Source of the DNA: Rhodovastum atsumiense
Lineage (GTDB): Bacteria; Pseudomonadota; Alphaproteobacteria; Acetobacterales; Acetobacteraceae
Reading direction: 5' to 3'
NCBI RefSeq assembly: GCF_937425535.1
Contig: NZ_OW485601.1
Location: 3,951,501-4,015,500 of the forward strand
Length of the DNA: 64,000 nucleotides
The notes under the pieces are model-generated. The model did no database searches, was not told the DNA's origin, and saw only the letters and a program-made list of their open reading frames with translations. Shown piece after piece: positions 48,082 to 57,294 of the stretch (the stretch's first letter is position 1; each line of letters opens with the position of its first letter). The translations under genes were made by a program, and so were the position numbers.

Positions 48082-48313
48082 GTGCGATGTCGCCATCCTC
48101 GACATCAACCTGAACGGAGAGCCCAGCTACGCGATCGGCGATATCCTGCGCGAGCGCGACATTCCCTTCATGTTCGCCACCGGCTACGGTGCCGGCGACC
48201 TGCCCGGGCGCTTCGCGGCGGTGCCGGTGCTGACCAAGCCCTATCAGATCGGCGTCCTGTCGAAGGCGATCGAGAATTCGGCCAGGGCGGCCGGCGGTCC
48301 CCCGGCTGCGTGA
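47936..48313 (+). CDS. Single-domain response regulator
   Basis: The 125-residue product is a CheY-like receiver with no output domain: acidic pair in VVEDEA, phosphoacceptor Asp in AILDINLNGE, Thr in FMFATGYG and Lys in VLTKPYQ. The LDINLNGEPSY pattern is the variety that accompanies HWE kinases in alphaproteobacteria. The ATG at 47936, after CGGAGAG, makes the gene overlap the 3' end of the kinase frame by 146 bp out of phase, implying translational coupling of the pair. It would act by binding a partner or as a phosphate sink. Confidence 0.9.
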   Translation: MATRLRCLVVEDEAMIADMLEEFLNEIGHEVVASAATFPSAVILARESECDVAILDINLNGEPSYAIGDILRERDIPFMFATGYGAGDLPGRFAAVPVLTKPYQIGVLSKAIENSARAAGGPPAA

Positions 48314-48407
48314 ACCGGCAGGTGCGGGGCGGACCACGCCCCGGGCCTGCGGCGCATGCACTTCATCTTGTCTTGCGGTCGCACCGGGGCCGGAGCGTGA
48401 TGCGGCC

Positions 48408-49460
48408 ATGTCCAGGATGCGCGCGTTGATGGCATGGCTGTGCCTGCTGCCGGTGTTCGGCGGGGGCCCAGCGAAGGCCCAGATCCGGCATCACGCCGGC
48501 ATGTGCGACCCCTCGGGGGCGGTCGCCTGGCCCGAGGACGGCTTCACGACCTTCATCGTCGCCAATGACGAGGACAACCGCCTGCGCATCTACACGCACG
48601 GGGACGAGGCCCCCCCACGCCTGCTGGGCGGCGATCTCGGCGCCTTCCTGGGCCAGCAGGAGCAGGAGCGGCAGCGGGAAGCCGACCTGGAAGCCGCAAC
48701 CTGGCTGGGTGGGCGGATCTACTGGATCGGCTCGCACGGGCGGAACAGCAAGGGCAAGCCCCGTGCCGGGCGCAGCGTGTTCCTTGCCACCACTGCCACG
48801 CCCGGCGGTGATGGCGCGGTGGCGCTGGCGCCGTTCGGATCCCCGCGCGACCTGCGGCCCGCCCTGGCCCGGGCGGGGCTTGCGCAGGCCATCGGCGGGG
48901 ACGCCGCCGACCCGGATCTGGCGCCGGAACGGCACGGGCTCAACATCGAAGGGCTGGCGGCGCGGCCGGACGGGGCCTCGCTGCTGATCGGCCTGCGCAA
49001 TCCGCTGCGGGAGGGGAAAGCCATCGTGATTCCCTTCGAGAATCCCGAAGCGGTGGTGGAACGGGGGGCGGAGCCCCGGCTCGGCGCGCCGCTGTTGCTG
49101 GACCTCGGCGGCCTGGGGATCCGCAGCATCGAGTACGTGCCGGCACGTTCCGAATACGTCATCGCCGCCGGGCCGCGGGGGGACCCGGGGGAGGGGGCGC
49201 GGTATCATTTCGGCCTGTTCCGCTGGTCGGGACGCGCCGGGGACCGGCCCGAGCCGGTCGCCGCCGCCACGCAGGTGCTGACGGCGTTGCGCGACCAGGC
49301 CGGGTGGTTCGCCCCCGAGGCGGTCATCGTCGATCGTTCGGGGCGGCAGGCACTGCTGCTCAGCGACGACGGTGACCGCAGGCTGCGTCCCGGCACGCGC
49401 TGCAAGGACCTGCCGGAGGCGGAGCGTCGTTTCCGCAGCATCATCCTCGATCTTCCCTGA
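48408..49460 (+). CDS. DUF3616-family exported protein (copy 2)
   Basis: The 350-residue precursor has a signal sequence (MRALMAWLCLLPVFGGGPAKA preceded by MSR; an ATG at 48417 is an equally good start). It keeps the DUF3616 core: GAVAWPEDGFTTFIVANDED, LRIYTHGDE, LLGGDLGAFL, EADLEAATWLGGRIYWIGSHGRNSKGK, NIEGLAARPDGASLLIGLRNP and LSDDGDRRLRPGTRCKDLP. Two cysteines at the ends could form a disulfide. It is about 50-55 percent identical by eye to the copy at 43226. It follows the response regulator by 94 bp; whether it shares its transcript is unclear. Confidence 0.85.
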   Translation: MSRMRALMAWLCLLPVFGGGPAKAQIRHHAGMCDPSGAVAWPEDGFTTFIVANDEDNRLRIYTHGDEAPPRLLGGDLGAFLGQQEQERQREADLEAATWLGGRIYWIGSHGRNSKGKPRAGRSVFLATTATPGGDGAVALAPFGSPRDLRPALARAGLAQAIGGDAADPDLAPERHGLNIEGLAARPDGASLLIGLRNPLREGKAIVIPFENPEAVVERGAEPRLGAPLLLDLGGLGIRSIEYVPARSEYVIAAGPRGDPGEGARYHFGLFRWSGRAGDRPEPVAAATQVLTALRDQAGWFAPEAVIVDRSGRQALLLSDDGDRRLRPGTRCKDLPEAERRFRSIILDLP

Positions 49461-49490
49461 GGCCGCCTTCCCCGGGACCGCCGCCGGCGC

Positions 49491-50039
49491 CTATGCGATG
49501 CCGAGGCAGGTGACCAGCGAGAGCAAGGCCCCACCCGCGCCCAGCCCCGCGGCAGCCCAGACGAGCGCGCCCGTCCCGGTGACGATCGCCGCCGAGGCGA
49601 GGACGATGCCCACCTGCAACACGGCGGAGGCGGTGTCGAGCCGGCTGTCGCGCCGGATCGCCTCGTCGCGCTCGGCCTCGGCCTGCTTCGCGCGCGCCAT
49701 CAGTTCGCGCCGTCCCTCGTTCGTCCCGGGTTCGCTTTCCCAGCGCTGGATGGTGGCCTGCCAGCGTTCCGGCAACTGCCCGGCCTCGGCCTCACGGCCG
49801 GGCCTCGCGGCCAGCACGGGCAGCATCTCCGACATGCCGCGCAGCATGGTCTGCCGCACGGTCTTGGCCTGGAAGAACGACCAGAGATTGGCGCTCTCGA
49901 CATTCTTCAACTGCGCTTCGGTCTTGGCGTCGTCGCCCGCCATCTCCGTCAGGGCCAGCACCAGGGCCATCGCCGCGATCAGCAGCGCGACCCGGCGGTT
50001 GTCCCGTGCCTCGGTAATGGCGTCGGCGGTGTCCTGCAT
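49491..50039 (-). CDS. DUF4337-family membrane protein
   Basis: A 182-residue protein from the ATG at 50039 (MQDTADAITEARDNRRVALL). An N-terminal membrane segment (VALLIAAMALVLALTEMAG), the family signature NLWSFFQAKTVRQTMLRG, a charged helical stretch (about 75-140) and two C-terminal membrane segments (TASAVLQVGIVLASAAIVTG; LVWAAAGLGAGGALLSLV) match DUF4337. Function of the family is unknown. It converges on the DUF3616 gene, with 30 bp between the stops. The in-frame ATG at 50132 adds a part with no conservation and is not used. Confidence 0.83.
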   Translation of the reverse strand: MQDTADAITEARDNRRVALLIAAMALVLALTEMAGDDAKTEAQLKNVESANLWSFFQAKTVRQTMLRGMSEMLPVLAARPGREAEAGQLPERWQATIQRWESEPGTNEGRRELMARAKQAEAERDEAIRRDSRLDTASAVLQVGIVLASAAIVTGTGALVWAAAGLGAGGALLSLVTCLGIA

Positions 50040-50226
50040 GGATGTCTCCGGTTCCGCAAAGATCCGCCTGATATCCCGTTCCGCCGCCCTCGTCAGCCGG
50101 CGGAACGTTGGTTTGATGCGGCCCGGCGGCATCGGGCGAAATCAGGCCTGCCCGCGAATCCAGCAGTTGAATCCTGGGGGTGTTGCCTGCGGCTGCGATG
50201 GTCGCGGCCCCGTCCGCGCACGCGGG

Positions 50227-51834
50227 TCAGACGCTGTGGCCGGAGGTCGAGTAGACGTTGATCTCGCCGGAGAAGGTGGCGAGGTAGACGTTGCCGCTGG
50301 CCACCGTGGGCGGGACGAATTTGGCGAAGGCGAACACGTCGCCCGGGTCCCTGGCGCTGTTCCACAGCTCCCGGCCCAGGTTCGAGGCGTCATAGGCGCG
50401 CAGGATGCCCCGGACCACGGCGTGGTTGGCGTCCCCGGCATAGGGATGCGACGCCCAGACGATCCCGGTTCCGGCCCGGTCGCCATTGGCCGAAAGCGTG
50501 AGCATCGCCCCCGGCATGCTGGCGGGCGGCGTGTTGTGCGGCTGGCCGTACAGCCCCGGTCCGTTCTGCGAGCTGTCGGCGGGCGTGGGATCGAACCTGC
50601 CGGTACCGGCATGGAAGTCGAAGCGGCGCAGGTAGTCCGCCTCGCCCCAGAGATAGATCGCCGGTTCCGCCGGCCCGTCCCAATAGACCGGTGATCCGTG
50701 GATGTGGTGGTAGCCGCTTGACATCGGCGCCGTCCGCAGTTCCGGGTGGTCGCTGCGCGGCATCGTCGCCTGGAACGACTGGACGATCTGGGTGTCGCCG
50801 GCGGGATTGAACCGGCCCAGATGGTCGCGGTCGAGCACATAGAGCTTTCCCTCCTTGCCCCCGCCCACCAGCAGGTTGGTTCCGGGCAGCAGCAGCACGC
50901 CCCCGGAACCAAGGTCGAGGTCCCGCGCGCCGAGATCGGCGGTGTTGAAGGGAGAGAACCAGTCGCGCACCAGCAGGTCCGGCCCGAGCTTGACGACGCA
51001 GTCGGAAAGATCGCCGCCCCCGGCCCGGAAGCTGCCGTTCCCGGTCATCGCATAGAGGTTGCCCTGGTTGTCGACGGCCAGGCCCTGTCCCGCCTGCCAG
51101 ATCCCGCCTTGCGATCCGTCCGGCGTCACCTCGAAGCCCCGAGGCAGCGGCTGCAGCGTGGAGGCGCTGAAGCCGAGCACCCAGCCATGGTAGTCGCCCT
51201 GGTCGTTGTACGAGGCGAAGGGCACGTAGATGGTGTCGTTGGCCAGCGTCAGGGCGGCACGCTGGTTCTCCCACTCGCTGCGGAAGTCGCTGCCGCCGGG
51301 CGGGGCATCGATCCGCCGCGGCCCGCCGAACAGCTCCCGCCCGGTGGTCAGGTCCAGGGCATGCAGATCATGCGAATAGGTCGATCCGCTTTTGGAAAAG
51401 GTCACCACGTAGATGGCGTTGTGGCCGGGCGAGATCACCGGCGTGCTGATGATCCCGATCTCGTTGGCGATGTCGTGATAGGCGCTGCCGCCGCCGATAC
51501 GGGCGTCGGGCAGCCGCACCGGCGGCGCGAGCTGCCCGCTGCTCCACAGCGGCGCGGTGGTGCCCCCGTCGGCGTCGAAGGCATAGACGTGGTTGTGCAT
51601 GGTGGCGACGTAGAGGACATTGAAGGTCCGGCCGTTGATCCTGACGCCCGGGACATAGAGCGGCTGGGCATAGACCTGGGCGCCGCCGGACCCTGGGATG
51701 GCATCGGGGATGGGGTAGCTGCCCTTCCTGCCGAAGCCGGGACCGGCGACCACGTCGGGTGTCAGCAGGGTTTCGCCCAGGTTGGCGCCGCTGCGGTTGT
51801 TGTCCTGGTGCTGCGTGAGGATGGAGACGGGCAT
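50227..51834 (-). CDS. PQQ-like beta-propeller protein
   Basis: The 535-residue product is a repetitive beta-propeller: blades with VLYVATMHNHVYAFDAD, AIYVVTFSKSG...HALDLTTGRELFG, TIYVPFASYND, NLYAMTGNGSF, LLVGGGKEGKLYVLDRD, AIYLWGEADYLRRFDF and NVYLATFSGEINVY. These are pyrroloquinoline-quinone-type or outer-membrane-assembly (BamB-type) blades. There is no signal peptide at the ATG at 51834, and the cofactor-binding residues of true quinoproteins (paired cysteines) are absent, so enzymatic PQQ use is not supported. QHQDNNRSGANLGET at the start and the repeated N-terminal pattern resemble proteins annotated as pyrrolo-quinoline-quinone-binding in actinobacteria and proteobacteria. It lies 73 bp downstream of the flavoenzyme gene in the same orientation. 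Confidence 0.8.
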   Translation of the reverse strand: MPVSILTQHQDNNRSGANLGETLLTPDVVAGPGFGRKGSYPIPDAIPGSGGAQVYAQPLYVPGVRINGRTFNVLYVATMHNHVYAFDADGGTTAPLWSSGQLAPPVRLPDARIGGGSAYHDIANEIGIISTPVISPGHNAIYVVTFSKSGSTYSHDLHALDLTTGRELFGGPRRIDAPPGGSDFRSEWENQRAALTLANDTIYVPFASYNDQGDYHGWVLGFSASTLQPLPRGFEVTPDGSQGGIWQAGQGLAVDNQGNLYAMTGNGSFRAGGGDLSDCVVKLGPDLLVRDWFSPFNTADLGARDLDLGSGGVLLLPGTNLLVGGGKEGKLYVLDRDHLGRFNPAGDTQIVQSFQATMPRSDHPELRTAPMSSGYHHIHGSPVYWDGPAEPAIYLWGEADYLRRFDFHAGTGRFDPTPADSSQNGPGLYGQPHNTPPASMPGAMLTLSANGDRAGTGIVWASHPYAGDANHAVVRGILRAYDASNLGRELWNSARDPGDVFAFAKFVPPTVASGNVYLATFSGEINVYSTSGHSV

Positions 51835-51907
51835 CGGGGATCCTCCGGCCGGGTCGTCCGGCTGCCAGGCGACATCGCAGGCGGCCGCCGCTGCGGCCGA
51901 TGCTGCT

Positions 51908-53347
51908 CTATGTCCTCGCCCCGGCCGGCCCGGCGGTGTTGATGTTCTGGTTCAGGCGGAACAGGTTCAGCGGGTCGTAGCGGCGCTTCACCTCGGCCAG
52001 CCGCGCGTAGTTCGGACCATAGGCGCCGCCGATCCGGTCGGCTTCGTCCGCCGGCATGAAGTTCACGTACACCGTGCCCATGGCATGCGGCGCCAGCGCG
52101 TGGAACAGGCCGCGCGCCCAGTCGATGCAGGCTTCGTCCTGCGCCGGATCGCGCCAGCGCGTGTGCACGTTCAGCACGAAGGCGACGTCACGGCGGGAAT
52201 AGGCGGTCGCGTCCGCCGCGACGCGGTTGATGGCGCCGCCGAGATGCCCGACGAATACTTCGCACTCGGGGCCGGGCAGGCGGCGCACCGCCTCCAGCAG
52301 CACGTCGCAGGTGGCGTCGCCGAGCGCGTCGAAGTCGTGGCTCTTCCAGTAATTGCGCGCCCCCGGCGTCAGCAGCGGGTCGAAGGCCGCCTGCCAGTCG
52401 ACGAAGGCGTGCGGGCCGACCAGATCGACGATCGGCCGGCCCAGTGCCCGGAACGGCGCCGCCGCCGCTTCCCCCTCCGCCACCGGGCCGGCATGGCAGA
52501 GCGCGATGATCAGCACTTCCTTGCCCTGCCACTCCGCCGGCACGAACGGGGCCGGCGGCGCCCGGCGCAGCACCAGCCAGGCACTGAGTTGTTCGCGGGC
52601 CTCGGCGACCAGGCGCCGGTACTCGCGCATCAGCGCCGGGGCCTCGGCGAGCGGATGCAGCAGCAGGCCGGCGGTCACCTGGGTCGGCAGGGGATGCAGG
52701 CGGAACGCGAAGCTGGTCACCACGCCGAAATTGCCGCCACCGCCGCGCACCGCCCAGAACAGGTCGGGATGCTGCGTGGCGTCGGCGCGGCGGAACACGC
52801 CGTCCGCGGTGACGATGTCCACCGCTTCCAGGTTGTCGATGGTCAGGCCGAGGCTGCGGCTGGTCCAGCCGAAGCCGCCGCCCAGGGTCAGCCCGGCGAT
52901 GCCGGTGGTCGAGTTGATGCCGAGCGGCAGCACCAGCCCGAAGGCCTGCGTCTCCTTGTCCACGTCGCTGAGCAGGGCGCCGCCCTCGACGCGGGCGCGG
53001 CGCGCGGCGGGATCGACCTGCACCGAGCGCATGCGCGAGAGATCGAGCAGCAGGCCGCCCTCGCAGACCGCGTTGCCGGCGATGCCGTGCCCGCCGCCGC
53101 GCACCGCGAGCACCGCGCCGCGCTCGCGGGCGAAGTCGACCGTCCGGATCACGTCGGCGGCCCCCAGGGCCTGGACGATCATGGCGGGGCGGCGATCGAT
53201 CATGGCGTTCCAGATCGCCCGCGCCGCGTCGTAGCCCGGCTCGCCCGGCAGCGTCAGGCTGCCGCGCAGTGCGCCGCGCAGGGTGGCGATGGCGTCCTCG
53301 GCCACGTCCACTGTGCCGCCCGGAAGGGCCTGGAGTCGTGCGTGCAT
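51908..53347 (-). CDS. FAD-dependent oxidoreductase, berberine-bridge (BBE) type
   Basis: A 479-residue flavoenzyme. The FAD-binding PCMH fold is seen from about 35 to 205, with AVRGGGHGIAGNAVCEGG (His that carries 8-alpha-linked FAD in this family), LLLDLSRMRSVQVDP, LPLGINSTTGIAGLTLGGGFG and DLFWAVRGGGGNFGVVTSF. The C-terminus contains the BBE signature around YVNFMPADEADRIGGAYGPNYARLAEVKRRYDPLNLFRLNQNI. Substrates for such enzymes include sugars, alkaloids and phenolics and cannot be set from sequence. GGGGAA lies six bases before the ATG at 53347; an ATG two codons earlier is too close to it. No signal peptide is present. Likely operon with the beta-propeller gene downstream. Confidence 0.92.
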   Translation of the reverse strand: MHARLQALPGGTVDVAEDAIATLRGALRGSLTLPGEPGYDAARAIWNAMIDRRPAMIVQALGAADVIRTVDFARERGAVLAVRGGGHGIAGNAVCEGGLLLDLSRMRSVQVDPAARRARVEGGALLSDVDKETQAFGLVLPLGINSTTGIAGLTLGGGFGWTSRSLGLTIDNLEAVDIVTADGVFRRADATQHPDLFWAVRGGGGNFGVVTSFAFRLHPLPTQVTAGLLLHPLAEAPALMREYRRLVAEAREQLSAWLVLRRAPPAPFVPAEWQGKEVLIIALCHAGPVAEGEAAAAPFRALGRPIVDLVGPHAFVDWQAAFDPLLTPGARNYWKSHDFDALGDATCDVLLEAVRRLPGPECEVFVGHLGGAINRVAADATAYSRRDVAFVLNVHTRWRDPAQDEACIDWARGLFHALAPHAMGTVYVNFMPADEADRIGGAYGPNYARLAEVKRRYDPLNLFRLNQNINTAGPAGART

Positions 53348-53471
53348 GGTCATTTCCCCGTTTGTTGTTGCCCGGCCCGATCTTACGGAACCGGCGCTGA
53401 CGTGCAGCGCACGAAGCATTACGGTCGCATCGGCACCTGCCTCGTGCGCGGCGTCATGCGAACAGTAGCAA

Positions 53472-53493
53472 TGTTGCCATGAATGAGGCAACA
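53472..53493. promoter_or_regulatory. Inverted repeat upstream of the BBE flavoenzyme gene
   Basis: TGTTGCC and GGCAACA face each other across 8 bp in the 265-bp divergent gap, 125 bp upstream of the flavoenzyme start and about 120 bp upstream of the chemoreceptor at 53613. Size and symmetry fit a dimeric regulator, but none is encoded next to it. Confidence 0.35.
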
Positions 53494-53541
53494 ATTTTGT
53501 TACGTATACTTAACGCATCAAACAAAGCAATTATAAATGCT

Positions 53542-53554
53542 CATGTTCAACATG
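53542..53554. promoter_or_regulatory. Palindrome CATGTTCAACATG upstream of the PilZ chemoreceptor
   Basis: A 13-bp perfect palindrome lies 59 bp upstream of the ATG at 53613 in AT-rich DNA, so close to the expected promoter. Possible operator. Confidence 0.3.
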
Positions 53555-53612
53555 TCGGTCGGGGGCGGGAAGGTATTATTATACTGTGGATTGCCCCGAA
53601 GGAGATTCTTCG

Positions 53613-55877
53613 ATGCTGCGCCTTTTCGCCCGGCCGGGATTGCGCGCCCTGATCACCGCGGCCCTGGCCGCCGCCTCGCTGGTGACCGCGCTGTTCGTGG
53701 TGGGCGGCGCCGCCTGGGTGATCGGCGACCTGGTGGAGCAGGCCAACCGGCGGGAATTGCGGGGACACTACGACGCGCTGCAGGCGGCGCTGCGGCAGGA
53801 GGCGCGGCAGGCCGGGGCGATGGCCGCGGTGGTCGCCGGCATGCCGGAGGTCGGCGAGGCGCTGCGCCAGGGCGACCGGGCGGCGCTGACGCGGCTGTTC
53901 CTGCCCGGCTATCCCGCGCTGCGGGCGGGGTACGGGGTCGAGCAGTTCCATTTCCACGTGCCGCCGGCGATTTCCTTCCTGCGCATCACCGAGCCGGCGC
54001 GCTTCGGCGACGACCTGTCGCGGGTGCGCAAGACCGTCGTGCAGGTCCACACGACGCACCAGCCGGCGGTGGGGCTGGAATCCGGCGTCACCGGGCTCAG
54101 CGTGCGCGGCGTGGTGCCGGTGGCGTCGGCGGGGCAATCGGTCGGCAGCGTCGAGTTCGGCCTGTCCTTCGGCCGCGCCTTCTTCGAGGCGTTCAAGCGC
54201 GACCGCGGCGTCGATGTCATCTTCCACCTCGGCGGCGAGACCGGGTTTTCGACCTTCGCCTCCACGCTGGAGAATCCGGGCTTCTTCGCGGCGGCCGGGT
54301 ACCGGGCGGCGCAGGCGGGGGATGTGCTGATCCGCGCCGGCCACCTGGGCGCGACACCGGCCGCCGCCCTGCTCGGGCCGGTGCGCGACTTCGCCGGCCA
54401 GCCGCTCGGTGCCATCGAGATCATCATGGACACCAGCGACTACGCCGCGCTGAAGCGCCATGCCGCCTGGCTGACCGGCGGCTTCGCGCTGTTCGGCGCG
54501 CTGGCCGCCAGCCTTGCCGGGCTGTGGCTTGCCCGCGCCATCAGCCAGCCGATCGACCGCATGGTCGACGCGATGGGGCACCTGGCCCGGGGCGAACTGG
54601 CGGTCGAGCTGCCCATCGCGCGCATCGCCGAGGTCGGGCGCATGGCAGAGGCGATGGCGGTGTTCCGCGACAACGCCGCCGTGCACCGGCGCGCCGAGGA
54701 ACGCAAGGATATCGAGCGCCAGGCACTGGAAGAGCGGCGCGCGGCACTGACGCACATGGCCGAGACGGTGGAGAGCGAAACCATCCGTGCCCTCGGCGAA
54801 GTGGCCAGCCGCACCGAGGCGGTGGCGGCGACGGCGGCGGAGATGGGGACCTCCGCCGCGCGCAACGACCGCTCGGCGCAGGCGGCGGCGGCGACGGCGG
54901 TGCAGGCGCTGGCCAACACCCAGACGGTCGCCAGCGCCGCCGAGCAACTTGCCGCCTCGATCCGCGAGATCGGCAGCCAGGTCGGCCATTCCACCACGGT
55001 GGTGGCGCAGGCGGTGGCCGCCGGCGACGAGGCGCGGGCGGCCATTGCCTCATTGACCGGGCAGGTGCAGCAGATTGGCGAAGTCGCCGACATCATCGCC
55101 GACATCGCCGCCCGCACCAACCTGCTGGCGCTGAACGCCACTATCGAGGCGGCACGCGCCGGCGAGGCCGGCAAGGGGTTTGCGGTGGTGGCGGGGGAGG
55201 TGAAGCAACTGGCCAGCCAGACGGCGCATTCCACCGGGGAGATCGGCAAGCGCATCGCCGAGGTGCGCGCCGCCACCGAGGTCTCGGTCGCCGCGGTGGC
55301 CCGGATCGAGACACGGATCGTCGAGATCGACGGCATCGCCGCCTCGATCGCCGCGGCGGTGCGTCAGCAGGAAGCGGCGACGACGGAAATCGCCCAGACC
55401 ATGTCGCAGACCGCGACCGCGGCGCGCGACATGCAGGCGCGCACTGAGGACCTCGCCGCCGAGGCGAAGCAGACCCAGCACCAGGCGGAGACGGTCGGGC
55501 GCGAGGCGGAGGCGACGGCGGCGGCGACGGTCGGACTGCGCGAGGCGGTGGTGCGGGCGGTGCGCACCTCGGCCGCGGAAGTGAACCGCCGAGGGCATGA
55601 ACGGCAATCGGTCGACCTGCCGGCGCGGCTGCACCTGGGCGGCGGTGGCGAGGTCACGGTGCGGGTGGTGGACCTCTCGCCGGGCGGGGCAAGGCTGGTC
55701 GGCGCGGTGTCCGCGGCCCGGTCCGGCGCCCGCGGCATGCTGGTGCTGGAAGGGACGAGCCTCGCGGTCACGGTGCGCTCGGCCGAGGGCGACCGCCTGG
55801 GCGTGGCCTTCGATGACGCGGAGGCGCCGGGGCTGCGTGCCCTGATTGAACGGGTGGTGCCGTCGCGGGCGGCCTGA
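53613..55877 (+). CDS. Methyl-accepting chemotaxis protein with dCache-like sensor and C-terminal PilZ domain
   Basis: The 754-residue inner-membrane receptor starts at the ATG after AAGGAG. A membrane segment (about 12-36), a periplasmic sensor (45-285, with [28 protein letters not shown] and [13 protein letters not shown], a double-Cache-like ligand region), a second membrane segment (about 295-317) and HAMP precede the signalling domain with [21 protein letters not shown]. The C-terminal PilZ domain (about 645-745) has [16 protein letters not shown] and [11 protein letters not shown], the c-di-GMP-binding elements. From HAMP onward it closely resembles the receptor at 21806; the sensor differs, so the two should read different ligands but share c-di-GMP input. 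A palindrome cluster follows, as it does after the other copy. Confidence 0.92.
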   Translation: MLRLFARPGLRALITAALAAASLVTALFVVGGAAWVIGDLVEQANRRELRGHYDALQAALRQEARQAGAMAAVVAGMPEVGEALRQGDRAALTRLFLPGYPALRAGYGVEQFHFHVPPAISFLRITEPARFGDDLSRVRKTVVQVHTTHQPAVGLESGVTGLSVRGVVPVASAGQSVGSVEFGLSFGRAFFEAFKRDRGVDVIFHLGGETGFSTFASTLENPGFFAAAGYRAAQAGDVLIRAGHLGATPAAALLGPVRDFAGQPLGAIEIIMDTSDYAALKRHAAWLTGGFALFGALAASLAGLWLARAISQPIDRMVDAMGHLARGELAVELPIARIAEVGRMAEAMAVFRDNAAVHRRAEERKDIERQALEERRAALTHMAETVESETIRALGEVASRTEAVAATAAEMGTSAARNDRSAQAAAATAVQALANTQTVASAAEQLAASIREIGSQVGHSTTVVAQAVAAGDEARAAIASLTGQVQQIGEVADIIADIAARTNLLALNATIEAARAGEAGKGFAVVAGEVKQLASQTAHSTGEIGKRIAEVRAATEVSVAAVARIETRIVEIDGIAASIAAAVRQQEAATTEIAQTMSQTATAARDMQARTEDLAAEAKQTQHQAETVGREAEATAAATVGLREAVVRAVRTSAAEVNRRGHERQSVDLPARLHLGGGGEVTVRVVDLSPGGARLVGAVSAARSGARGMLVLEGTSLAVTVRSAEGDRLGVAFDDAEAPGLRALIERVVPSRAA

Positions 55878-55893
55878 GGGAAGGAAGCAAGGC

Positions 55894-56042
55894 AAGGGCT
55901 CCGCCCTTGACCCGGCAGGGGCCAGGGGGCCCCTGCACCCCAATTCGCGCTGCGCGGCACAGAGTATCAGGTTCCAAGGGCGAAGCCCTTGGTGGAGGTC
56001 CAGGAGGCGAAGCCTCCTGGTAGGGCGCGGGGCAACGCCCCG
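55894..56042. repeat. Palindrome cluster, dispersed element copy 3
   Basis: CAAGGGC-TCC-GCCCTTG (55894-55910), CCAAGGGC-GAA-GCCCTTGG (55974-55992), CCAGGAGGC-GAA-GCCTCCTGG (56000-56020) and CGGGGC-AAC-GCCCCG (56028-56042) follow the chemoreceptor stop, as in copy 1. Confidence 0.7.
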
Positions 56043-56099
56043 CCAACGCGGCCTTGCATATAATTTCAAAAAAGAAATAGATTCGGACACCGTCGTAAT

Positions 56100-56951
56100 A
56101 TGATTGTGTCCGGGTGGGAATATATGACCTTCTGGGGTGGGTTGAGCGATTTAATTACACAAGTGACATCCATCCCATGGAAGGTCATGTCCGGATCGTT
56201 CTTTCTGGTATCCGAAACGATTCTTTCAGGACAGGCGAGGACGTTGCTCTCCCCACATGAACGGACTCCGCGCGACGAGGATCGCGACCTTGCCCTGCAC
56301 CGGCAAATATACCTGGAAGTCGCCGGGGCGCTTCACACAGGCTTCGTTGCGCTGGGGAACGTTGGCCACCTGAAATCCGCGCAGGCGGGTCTCATGGGGA
56401 ATTATGCCGAGGCAACGCCGGTCATTGCGAAGCTTTACATGGTTGCGCAGGAAAATACCGCCCGGGCGATCCTGCGGGTCGCAACCGAACTCGATGCCGC
56501 GGTCGTGCAATTGAGCCTGCGGCGCATGTCATTGGACATCGCGGCGCAGGAATTGAATGCGCTGGACATCCGGATCGTGAACGCCACGAAAGAGCGCGAT
56601 CGGTGGGCCGAATTGATGAAACGGCACATTGCCGGCAAAATAAAAAACGAAGAACGACGGAAGAAGATCAAGGAAAAATTCCAGGCCGCGCAACGGCGGA
56701 TCGCGGAGATCGGCGCGCAGAAAAATGACGTCCGGTCCGGGTTGCACGACCGGAACATCGAATGGCTGCGGGAGTCTCTTTCGCAGAAGCTCCGGCTGTC
56801 CGAAATGATGATGTCTGCTCTTGCGGCCATGCGCCGGGACCTGGGCATGGCCGCGCAGGAATCGGATTTCGTGGCGATCATTCAGGCGTCAATCGCCCGG
56901 CAGCGGGCGGCGCTTGACGCGTTCGGCGAGTCCGTGCGGGATGGCGGATGA
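56100..56951 (+). CDS. Hypothetical protein with helical, coiled-coil-like body
   Basis: The 283-residue product is of no recognised family. Residues 1-45 are hydrophobic and aromatic (MTFWGGLSDLITQVTSIPW; VMSGSFFLVSETIL), suggesting membrane association. From about 65 to the end it is strongly helical with long heptad-like, charge-rich segments (NATKERDRWAELMKRHIAGK; IKNEERRKKIKEKFQAAQR). The DNA is less GC-rich than the neighbours and codon use looks different, which hints at acquisition. An ATG at 56124 behind GGGTGGGAA is an equally good start. The convergent Cys-rich gene ends 40 bp away. Confidence 0.65.
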   Translation: MIVSGWEYMTFWGGLSDLITQVTSIPWKVMSGSFFLVSETILSGQARTLLSPHERTPRDEDRDLALHRQIYLEVAGALHTGFVALGNVGHLKSAQAGLMGNYAEATPVIAKLYMVAQENTARAILRVATELDAAVVQLSLRRMSLDIAAQELNALDIRIVNATKERDRWAELMKRHIAGKIKNEERRKKIKEKFQAAQRRIAEIGAQKNDVRSGLHDRNIEWLRESLSQKLRLSEMMMSALAAMRRDLGMAAQESDFVAIIQASIARQRAALDAFGESVRDGG

Positions 56952-56991
56952 TGACGCGGGAGTCCCTGGCCCCTGCGGGGCTGGGCCGGGG

Positions 56992-57246
56992 CTATTGCGG
57001 TGCTTCCTTCCTGGCGGCGGCAGCAGCCATCAGCGTATCGAAGCACGGGGCCGAGAGCTGCGAGGCATGGGCTTTCATGCAGGCCTTGATGCGTCCCTCT
57101 CCTGGTGGGACGCCGGGGCAGAGACGGTCGATGTCGTCGCCACACGCCTCGGCAATCTGCAGCGGGCTTGGCGGTGGGACCTGGGCCCAAACGGCATGGC
57201 CCAGCAGGCAAACCATGAGGGCAGTCGCGGCTGACAGCCTGATCAT
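56992..57246 (-). CDS. Small secreted Cys-rich-repeat protein (GLG1-type)
   Basis: The 84-residue precursor has a Sec signal (MIRLSAATALMVCLLGHAVWA) and one cysteine-rich repeat: EACGDDIDRLCPGVPPGEGR followed by IKACMKAHASQLSAPCFDTL. The four cysteines in the spacing C-x7-C...C-x11-C-like pattern match the Cys-rich FGFR/GLG1 repeat known from animal Golgi glycoprotein 1 and many small bacterial proteins of unknown role. The same repeat is present in the next gene upstream, fused to OmpA, and the two were clearly duplicated. The start is at 57246, preceded by a purine-rich AAGGAAGC. Confidence 0.78.
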   Translation of the reverse strand: MIRLSAATALMVCLLGHAVWAQVPPPSPLQIAEACGDDIDRLCPGVPPGEGRIKACMKAHASQLSAPCFDTLMAAAAARKEAPQ

Positions 57247-57294
57247 GCGCGTGCTTCCTTCGCTATGTGGCAGCCATTGCCACGGGGCATGCGG

